A stretch of DNA of 64,000 nucleotides from Apostichopus japonicus. Its lineage: Eukaryota; Echinodermata; Holothuroidea; Aspidochirotida; Stichopodidae. Below the pieces are notes generated by a model. That model did no database searches. It was not told the origin of the DNA and saw nothing but the letters and a program-made list of their open reading frames with translations. Positions 56,030 to 64,000 of this stretch are shown here, piece after piece. The first letter of the stretch is position 1. Each line of letters begins with the position of its first letter. The DNA lies in the NCBI RefSeq assembly GCF_037975245.1, contig NC_092563.1, positions 22,042,960 through 22,106,959 on the forward strand. The letters are read 5' to 3'. A program made the position numbers and the translations under genes.

Positions 56030-56830
56030 TCATTCGCGAATGTCGAACGAGGAACGGGGAATAAGTATCTAATATATAGTATATTATCTATATATATATA
56101 TCTAGTATAAGTATCACACCGGTAACATATTAGCCTATATACAGCGCGTGGCGGCATGCAGTAGTACTCATAACCACTTCGTATAACAGCGCATTTATAA
56201 CATTGGTGGTCGGTATTCGGTGCTTAAATAAAGCCGGGTTAGTCAAGAAAAATGAAGTGCGGACACCAAGGACAACGGAAGAATGAGTCCGTTTGCGACA
56301 TTTTGAATGACCTACAGTAACAAACTTTCGTGCCAGTCTACATAGGCCACTCATGCGGCGTGTTACCACTGGCTGAAGTCCAAGAGAAGTAGGCCTAAGT
56401 TACAGGTAGGTCCTAGTAGTAGTAATATAAATAGTATTAGGGAAACTAACTAACGTTGTACGAAAATAATAACATTTATTTACTTCAGGTAGAGCATAGG
56501 TTGCATGGTGGGTACAATTATGATATAACATATTACCCTTTGTTTTAATGACAAAGCACATTAGGAATGTTCTAGAAAGAATATTTTGGCAACATTCCTT
56601 GGTTATTTATTTTGGACACAAACATAAAACAATGTTAGCAACTGATACGTACTAGGTCTAGGCCTAGGCCCTAAATTTTTTTAGTGATAAATTGGAATCA
56701 TACTGTACATACCTAGGGCTAATAAGTAGATTAGATATTTATTTCTGTTCAAAATCCAGGGAAGCTTGCAAGTACACTTCTAATGTGGGCACAGTACCTG
56801 GACCTATGGTCAGCTTTAACACTGTAATCA
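56030..56830. other. Non-coding stretch
   Basis: Begins with a fragment (tcgaacgaggaacggggaat) also present near 35070. No supported exon. Confidence 0.35.
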
Positions 56831-56939
56831 GGGGCGGCGATTTGTTTCAAATATTGGGGGGGGGGGTGGGGGACACTTGCTTTGGTGCAGGCACGTAGCA
56901 ACTTTCATCACCCAAATTGTTCATGCGCTTTGTGACGTT

Positions 56940-56992
<53 letters not shown>

Positions 56993-57822
56993 TCCAGGAT
57001 TTCCTAATCCGGGGGTGCGAATTACTATCAAAGCAGAGCGTACAAGAAAATTTCTGGTTTTGATAGCCCCTCAGATCACAGGAAATGGCACTCCAAGGAC
57101 TTGAAAATGACCAACCAGATGAACACTTTTGCGGTTTTGCCTGGGAATCAAGTCTTTCCAAATAGTTTTTTTTTTCATCCATAACCTGTTTCAAGATTGT
57201 CACCAGACACACATCATGTTCGACCTCATCGCATCTCCTGTGGATCATTGCTTTTGTAGGTAATACTACGTAATGGCCCACAATACCCATCAGCCCCACT
57301 CTTCAAGGTTTTAACTTTTCAGCCCATTATTTGTTCAGAATTTGAATAATAAATTCACTTCAAAACATACCCATAATGTTGTACAAAATTTCATCTGTGG
57401 ACAACCAATATAGAAAAAGCCCCTTCAACCCCTAACAGACTGGTCAAAATTGCACGAGTAGAGGGAAGCATGATGAAGAATGTTGGTCAGGGAATTTTCG
57501 AAAATTCAGACACAGTTAATTCATTGGTGTACAAAATATTAAAACCTCTTATAACGGCTACTATAAAACTTCGATATCATAAAAAAAAAAAATATGCTCG
57601 AGAGGAGTCATGTACCACATGCAGCATGTGTTGGATGAGGTTTAGCCACCGCCAAATATGATTTGGATAAATCTCACACATTATTTTCTATTTATAGCCA
57701 CACAAAAAACTATGCCACCAAATATTGGGGGGGATATCAGGTACTTTATCCTCCCACCTAAAATAATGGGGGGACATGTTCCCCCGTCCCCCTCCCCCCC
57801 ATGATCGCCGTCCATGGCTGTA
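56831..57822. mobile_element. Probable MITE, containing (TA)n and an inverted piece of the 44-46 kb element
   Basis: The left end caggggcggcgat and right-end complement cagccatggacggcgat are partly inverted, with poly-G boxes inside both ends. Segment 56990-57590 is the reverse complement of 45740-46365 (tccaggatttcctaatccgg, gagcgtacaagaaaattt, tggtgtacaaaatattaaaa). The target duplication is unclear (TAAT at most), so the boundaries are provisional. Confidence 0.55.
56942..56990. repeat. (TA)n microsatellite
   Basis: A nearly pure TATATA run just before the truncated end (tatccagg) of the inverted element piece. Confidence 0.95.
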
Positions 57823-57829
57823 ATTATTA

Positions 57830-58436
57830 ACAAGGAGATTCCCATAAGAAACCTGTAGATTTTACAATACAGCCTAAAATCAAATAAACCCCATCATTCT
57901 TTCAACATTCTAACTAGTATAACAATAGCATATCAGGGGCAATAAAGATGATGATCTGAAAGGTCACCTTCTTTTTTTCTTATTATTGATATCTTTCTCA
58001 ATTTATATTTGTGTAAAAGTAATTTGGCCTGACGTTTCAATCCTAGCAAGATCTTCTTCAAAGGCTAAATGACAAGTTACAGTAACAGAAGGGACAAAAA
58101 CACACAGAAAACAGACAGGTTAATGAGCATGGTGAACACAAAGATATAGATGTAAGGGGATTAGTAGACAAGGGATGGAGAGAAGAAAGAAACCAACAGG
58201 CGAACAGGAGAGGTGGGAGATAAACAGTTGAGGGACAAAAATGGGATTAATCCTCTCTTTCTCTTTCAAGCCAACTTACTTTTACACATTCTCTAACACA
58301 GGCTCTCTAGTGGATAAGCAGTTTGCTAATGTCAGTTTAGTTCTATTTTTAATTCAATTTATATTTGTAGGAATTGCTAGCAGCTATCGACACAGTCCGT
58401 ACAAAGAAATCTTATTCCTACTGCTGAGGTGTGACA
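57830..58436 (+). promoter_or_regulatory. Upstream region of MCAT, probably promoter and 5' untranslated sequence
   Basis: No other gene lies between the MITE and the MCAT start codon. There is a possible 5' UTR splice acceptor (tttgtaggaattgctag) about 50 bases before the ATG. No TATA box can be assigned with confidence. Confidence 0.35.
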
Positions 58437-59060
58437 ATGGCTCTACCTATATGCAGGAACTGTCACATAAAGCTAGAGAGATACAGACTTGGTATAAGTC
58501 TGGTGAAATCCATATCAACAACTCTAGTGGGACAGCTGGTTCCATCATCAAACAGCATAAATCAGTTAAAACAATGTCCACCTTTGAGTAGAATGCTCCT
58601 GCAATGGAGATGTTATTCAGGTCAGCAAGGAGAAGGAGGAGACTTCTTGTATAGAGGACAGAATAAGAGTAGAACAAAACTACTTGCTCTGATGGAGGAG
58701 ACAGATAAATCAGCATTGCAACTTGAGAAAGAAATCTTGGAGTTTGATGGATTGTCTAAAGCAAGTATCGCAGAATTGACTACGGAGAAACCGAGACGTG
58801 AGAAAGTCGATCCCTCTCTTACTTCGGTCCTTCTCTTTCCAGGACAGGGGAGCCAATATGTTGGTATGTGTGAGGGGTTCTTGAAGTACCCTAATGTGCA
58901 GGATATGTTTGAAGTTGCCTCAGAGATATTACAGTATGATTTGAAACGACTTTGTACCAATGGACCCAAAGAAGACCTGGATCAGACTATTTTCTGCCAA
59001 TCTGCTGTCTTCTTGACATCATTGGCTGCGGTTGAGAAGCTAAGAGAAGAAAATCCAAAG
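58437..59060 (+). CDS. MCAT: MCAT exon 1: presequence and first part of transacylase domain
   Basis: Codes residues 1-208. The donor is taken as CCAAAG|gtctgt because it joins KLREENPK to AIENCVAAAGFSVGE exactly as in vertebrate MCAT. The stronger-looking gtaagt seven bases downstream would break the frame. Confidence 0.92.
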
Positions 59061-62000
59061 GTCTGTAGTAAGTGCCTATTAATATTGTTTAGCATAAGGT
59101 TTTAGTCATATACAGCAGAGATAGTCCCCCGTTTACTGTACTGCGTGTACTGCACATTCTTCGTTACTTTTTGATTGACCTGGAGAGGGAAGCAAAATTG
59201 GAATGAGTGTAAGGCATATTTTTGATAGTTCCAGGTATAAGTTGGTAACGGTAAGCCGGGCCTTAAACTAGTAATGTTAACCAAGCGTAAACATGAAAGT
59301 CTTCATAAATAGTTTACAAAAGCGGATATTTGATTATAAATTCTTCTTTATTAACTCTTGGTACAGTATATATAAACTCAACGATTAATACAACAGTAAC
59401 TTTGGAGGGTTTAAATACACTAGCATAAATGCTGAGTATAAATATAAATTACGGAGCCCTCTGTTGTACGTCTGTACCCTTTGGAAGACAAACTATACTC
59501 CCTGATAGGTCTGTGGCTTTGGGAGACAAACTTAAACCCCTGACTCTAAAATAACAACTTACAACGTCAAGCACAGGGCACACGCTTTGCACTTGGACCT
59601 GATTGGTCTAAACTAGCTCTGACCTCTCACCCCAACTCTTGATTCAAGGTGACTGCCAACCCGATATGCAGATGGGCACATGCAAATGAGCACTCAACCA
59701 GTTTGAACCGGTTTGGCTGTCTTCCATCCCCACATCTGTACACGCTTCTATTAGCTTTGATACATAGCCCACATAACCACCAAAACATGAGCCATGTGTG
59801 ACGTCATTATAACAACATCTTCAGTGAACAATATATGTCAACACAAACTAGAATATGCTTCACGTTAGTATTCTAACTGTAATAGACTTAATCAGCTCAG
59901 ATAGAGTGTGACGTGTCACATGAATTGACCTGTGACTGAGAAACTTATAACTTGTGTTGACCTGAGACTTTTGTGTTGGTATGAACTTTGCTGTGTATCT
60001 GTACAATGAATTGGTTTCTCAGTCAAACCACCAGTCACGTTTTGTATCCTCAATCTACTTACAGTATATCTTCTTATTTCTAAAGATTATGCTACGTGAA
60101 AACTGAAAAGTAGTCTTAACATTTTGTGGAATTGACCTCCAAAATCTTGGGAACAGTCACAGACAATGTTCAGAGATGTGTTTGAAAAGTTCTATTGACC
60201 CTTTGGTTTTGATTTATCTGTAAAACCACTAGGGGTTCCCTAATTGTTATAAACCATAGGACTTGTAAGTAGTTTTCATTATGTTAGTCACACAGTATTG
60301 GTACACTATGGACCAATGTTTTGATTCTGATATCATTAATAGAAATCTCCTAACATCTGAATCATTGCTCTGTCAAATTTTGAGTGTGACTATTGATAAA
60401 ATTGGGAATGCAGAATTCTGAAAAGTGGACAAAACTGTGTACAAAAGGCATATTTTAACCTCACATGCCATTTACACCTCATGCTGTAGACTTGTACTGT
60501 ACATTTCCATCCCTTGCTCTTCTCTCACACCCACCCCGGGACCTCTTCCTTTCCTCTTTCCTCTCCCTTTCCTCTTTTGTAGGACGAGGACAGCTATTAA
60601 ATATAAAACTCTTCTAATCAAGAAATGAATCAAATCAGGATTTACTGTATTTTCTTCATTTCCCAAAACACTGTTCTGCCTTCTTTCACAGTACTGTGCA
60701 AAATGTCATTTACGTACACTATGCAGAAACGTTAATAGATTATTTGATCAACAGACTCAATACAAAAGGGTTTGGTTTGACTTATGGAGCACACCTTTCG
60801 CATTACATTTATGTCTAATAGTGTATGTGACAGGTAAACAGTATTTTACGTGATCTTATAATCAAGTCTATCTTGAAATTGGCAAGGACATAGATACACC
60901 TATGGATGTTTAAATTTCCAGAGATTCCTAACAATATTGAATAATATTCTGTGCTGTGCAATGTAACTTACATTACATTTAGGATAACTTCTTGAAAGTC
61001 TGTGTCGAAAATTACGTAGGAGTTTAGTGCACTTAGTAATTCAGGTAGATCAAATGAAGTGTTTTGTAAGTGTCTCATAAGCTGTCCGTTATTACCAAGT
61101 TTATGATGTTTATGATACACTTAGTTAATTACCAGACAACAAATGACTTTCTCTCTTTTCTAAATACAGGCCATTGAGAATTGTGTAGCAGCTGCTGGGT
61201 TTAGCGTGGGAGAGTTTGCTGCTCTGGTATTTGCTGGTGCCTTGTCATTTGAAGATGGTGTGTGGTAACTTTCAGTTTCACAGATCTAGAGGTGTGGACA
61301 TTATTAAAACCTGTATTTTGACTAAAATTTGCCACAATCTTGTAAAAGTAGGATTGACATCATACATATATATATGCACATTGGTGTGTACAAGACTCTT
61401 ATTGTTTTTTGGACTAGCTTATAAAAGATACAGTATTAACTCCACAATCAAAAGTTGAATGAACCTCATACTTTGATTCAATTGGTTGTGTACATGAATC
61501 CTTTTCTTTAATGTTGAGGTCATAGATCAGCTTAGGTCAGTGGAGTTCACAGTCGCAAAAAAAATTGCCAGCACGATGACTTTAAAGTAAAAAGTGGATT
61601 AACTTCATACTATTAAATGACTGCTCGATTATTTAGAAATTAAAAAAGAAAAGTCATGATGTGTTTGGCATCTGATAGCTTTGTAGGCCCTTTCATCATA
61701 TGTCCTCTCCTTTAGTACTGTCCTAAGTACTTTTTTATTATTAACCATAACCAACTAATATCTAACAGCAATCTGAAATCTACAACTGTATTAGGCCCAC
61801 GACCCAGGATCTTCCATGAGGAGTCGAGGACTGAGCCATGACCCATCAGATCACTGCACTCTCAGAATCGACACTCAGGATGTATGAATGCTAGCTTGTA
61901 TTAACGATTTGATGAACATTACAAAATATTATTTCATCAATGTCGGACAGCAAGCTCCGAGAGGTAGACATACTTTCGGCTGTCAGGAAAAAAGCCCATT

Positions 62001-63645
62001 ACGCACAGGAAATTTCTTGGCAACCCACTGTTGGGTTGGGCCATAGATATAGTTTCTGGACTGTCGCTATAAAAAACTGGGCTAATTACAGAGATATTCC
62101 TTGAGAACCAAGGACCACCAAGGGAAAAATGAAACTTTGATTTCAATTTATTACATTTCCATCCACAGCTGTCTTTCTCATTCAAGTTCGGGCAGAAGCT
62201 ATGCAAAGAGCATCAGAAATGGTCAAGACGGGAATGCTCTCTGTTGTCGGCAGAGACCAGGCACGATACAATTACATCTGCAAGGAGGCGGCCACATACT
62301 GCCAGAACCATGGGATAGAGGGCGCCATGTGCTCCGTAGCTAACTACTTGTATCCAGATGCCAGGGTACTAGCTGGCAATGTTGAGGTTAAACATGTTTG
62401 AAATAGTTTGCATAAATTGCATTTGGCAACAATTTGTATTCAGAGAGAGAATTTACATAGGTATTGAACAATTTATGATGTTGATGTGATGAACAAATTG
62501 TGATTGTTTTTTGTTCACAATTCTTGACAATTTCATGAATGCTTTTGGAATCAAACTAACTTTATAGGATGTGAGTTATCCATATATCCATATATATATC
62601 CATATATCCTGTTGTTAATGATTCCCATTTTGATAAGAAAATTGAGTGAAGAATGTAAAACAAAGATGTAAACCAAATTCATCAGTGTGCACTTAACACA
62701 CCTGTTTACTTCATGTTCCCATTCTGTTTACAGAACATCAACTTTAAATGTGTTTTTGGCAATGAATGCAAACATGACCAGATATGATTAGTCAAAAAAA
62801 TAACTTTTCTCTGGACTATCCATTTTACTGCTTCAGAACCAACTCTAGCTGGTGTGAAACCAGTTCTCTACTGATCTCCTAGAATTGAATCATTCAATCT
62901 AGTGAATCTTACTAGATAATTCATCAATTTCTTCCAGAAATGACTTCAATGTGTCTTGGTGTTGCACTGAATTACATATTGATCTATATGCGAACAGTGT
63001 ATAGGGTACTGTAACTTCTTAGGAGTGTCCATTGTAAGGTAATTGTAGTAATATCAGCTGCAGTCTGGACCGACTACTGTGACTCATTTGGTTTTAAACT
63101 GGCCTTATTATATATCCTCACATTTATCTGAAGCTAATATTTCCATTTTGTTCGTGTATAGAATCGATGTATAATTATTTTAAAACAAATGTTTAGAACG
63201 AATTATTTCATATATTTTAATTCCATTATCTTGGCTCTTCTTTTCTTGTTTAAAGGCCTTGGACTTTATTCAAGAGAGAGCGAAAGACTTCTCCCTTAAA
63301 CTAACTCGTCGTCTACCTGTGAGCGGAGCGTTTCATACGTCATTCATGGAACCAGCAGAGGAAAAGTTTGGTACAGCTCTGGAGGAAGTGACATTAGAAG
63401 AACCATTAATTCAGGTTTATTCAAACATTGACGGTAAAGTGTACCAGAATCCAAAACACGTCAAAAGTTCACTGAAGAAACAACTAACTCTACCAGTGAA
63501 GTGGGAACAAACCATGCACCATATATATGAGAGGGCTAAAGGAGTGCCCTTTCCTCACACATTCGAAGTCGGTCCAGGAAAGCAACTAGGAACAATCTTA
63601 AAACGGGTAAACAGAAAAGCGTTTGACAGCTACTGCAAAGTTTGA
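58437..63645 (+). CDS. MCAT: Mitochondrial malonyl-CoA:acyl-carrier-protein transacylase, complete four-exon gene
   Basis: MCAT moves malonyl from CoA to the mitochondrial acyl carrier protein, the loading step of type II fatty acid synthesis that feeds lipoic acid formation. Exons 58437-59060, 61170-61257, 62169-62386 and 63256-63645 join in frame to 439 codons plus TGA. Visible: a basic, Ser/Thr-containing mitochondrial presequence (residues 1 to about 60), FPGQGSQYVGM (134-144), nucleophile Ser220 in GFSVGEFAAL, Arg245 in QVRAEAM (malonyl carboxylate contact) and His337 in VSGAFHT, followed by PVKWEQTMH and FEVGPGKQLG. It is longer than the human protein (about 390), mostly in the N-terminal region. 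ATG 58437 is chosen because it precedes the presequence. All splice sites are GT-AG. No stops or frame changes. Confidence 0.95.
59061..61169 (+). other. MCAT: MCAT intron 1
   Basis: AT-rich intron of about 2.1 kb. No embedded gene or clear repeat was recognised. Confidence 0.85.
61170..61257 (+). CDS. MCAT: MCAT exon 2: active-site Ser exon
   Basis: Acceptor ctaaatacag, donor gtgtgt. AIENCVAAAGFSVGEFAALV carries the nucleophile Ser in the mitochondrial-type GFSVG elbow. Confidence 0.95.
61258..62168 (+). other. MCAT: MCAT intron 2
   Basis: About 0.9 kb. Open frames inside have no features. Confidence 0.85.
62169..62386 (+). CDS. MCAT: MCAT exon 3: ferredoxin-like subdomain region
   Basis: Acceptor catccacag, donor gttaaa (weak but phase-correct). 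VRAEAMQRASEMVKTGMLSV and the CSVANYLYPDARVLAG segment match the family (RAEAMQ...GMLSV...C.VSNYL.PD.RV.SG). Confidence 0.92.
62387..63255 (+). other. MCAT: MCAT intron 3
   Basis: About 0.9 kb, AT-rich, ending in the acceptor ttgtttaaag. Confidence 0.85.
63256..63645 (+). CDS. MCAT: MCAT exon 4: catalytic His and C-terminus
   Basis: Acceptor ttgtttaaag. ALDFIQERAKDFSLKLTRRL, LPVSGAFHTSFMEPAEE and VKWEQTMHHIYERAKG lead to FEVGPGKQLGTILKRVNRKA and stop TGA at 63643-63645. Confidence 0.95.
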   Translation, partial: ALDFIQERAKDFSLKLTRRLPVSGAFHTSFMEPAEEKFGTALEEVTLEEPLIQVYSNIDGKVYQNPKHVKSSLKKQLTLPVKWEQTMHHIYERAKGVPFPHTFEVGPGKQLGTILKRVNRKAFDSYCKV

Positions 63646-64000
63646 GAATAATCCTACGATTTAGGTAGAAATTACTTCAACGTTGATAAGAGTGATATTT
63701 TGTCAACTTTCACTAACGCTGAGAAATATAAAGTAACAGAATAATTTGACACCAGATCAGAAGCTGACGACACTCTGCGCTGTGGGATAAAGATATCATA
63801 GGCTGTGTGAAGGGTGGATTTGTCTACTATTTAAAATGTGCCTTGGGAGGGGGGGGGGGGGGGCAAGTTGGTGGCAGAGCTGATTTGCTAGCCTGAAATT
63901 GGTAAAAGAAAATACATATATGTCTTTATTTCACATAGGGAAGACTGGTTTTTCTGGACATTGATATCTTTTAGAATAAAAATTCTTCCTCGTAAACTCC
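63646..64000 (+). other. MCAT: MCAT 3' flank with possible polyadenylation signal
   Basis: AATAAA occurs at 63975-63980, about 330 bases after the stop, which suits a polyadenylation signal. A poly-G tract near 63848-63862 lies in the probable 3' untranslated region. Confidence 0.5.

Noticed and set aside
56831-57822. Clean hAT-type element with 8 bp duplication
   Set aside because: The ends are only partly complementary and flanks share at most TAAT, so the superfamily was not assigned.

Overview
This window looks like nuclear DNA of an animal. It is AT-rich, its coding sequence is split into short exons with GT-AG introns, and the recognisable genes are metazoan: a TENT4 (PAPD5/PAPD7)-type poly(A) polymerase, mitochondrial malonyl-CoA:ACP transacylase (MCAT), and exons resembling the N-terminal part of paraplegin (SPG7). 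A CR1/L2-group LINE, many hAT-like MITEs, TGACCT/AGGTCA-rich repeats and frequent poly-G/poly-C tracts fit a marine invertebrate. An echinoderm, perhaps a sea cucumber, is my best guess, but it rests on general impression only.

Layout. (1) 0.85-8.8 kb, minus strand: seven exons of a TENT4 homologue in correct order and phase. It carries two in-frame TGA codons, one exactly where TENT4 proteins have a conserved Trp, and Asn where the first catalytic Asp should be. The catalytic exon lies in a near-identical 2.14 kb tandem duplication (6392-8533 and 8534-10672). (2) 10.7-19.8 kb: a long AGGTCA-rich repeat array, then a 2.56 kb foldback-like element with terminal inverted repeats. (3) 19.8-28.1 kb, minus strand: exons of an intron-bearing Ty3/gypsy-type integrase gene, broken by stops and frame changes, together with two terminal exons of an unidentified gene. 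(4) 28.8-35.7 kb: structured GTGTCC repeats, a 178 bp tandem repeat, paraplegin-like exons, a possible first exon with a broken duplicate, and other local duplications. (5) 39.5-46.4 kb: nested MITEs. Three copies of a roughly 400 bp hAT-like MITE each sit inside a different larger MITE, most with visible target-site duplications. (6) 42.3 and 48.0 kb: two repeats whose 5' ends copy the first ~45 nt of U2 snRNA, joined to an unrelated structured tail. (7) 50.8-52.2 kb: a 5'-truncated LINE reverse transcriptase. (8) 52.3-53.6 kb: another hAT-like element. (9) 53.6-55.9 kb: a ~180 bp satellite whose monomers carry an internal inverted repeat. (10) 58.4-63.6 kb, plus strand: a complete, apparently functional four-exon MCAT gene.

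The only gene that looks intact from start to stop is MCAT, which loads malonyl groups for mitochondrial fatty acid synthesis. The TENT4 and integrase genes keep splice sites and reading phases but have damaged coding sequence, so they look like decaying copies. Sequencing error or RNA editing cannot be excluded from sequence alone. No operon-like logic is expected. The genes are separated by repeats and show no functional link to each other.
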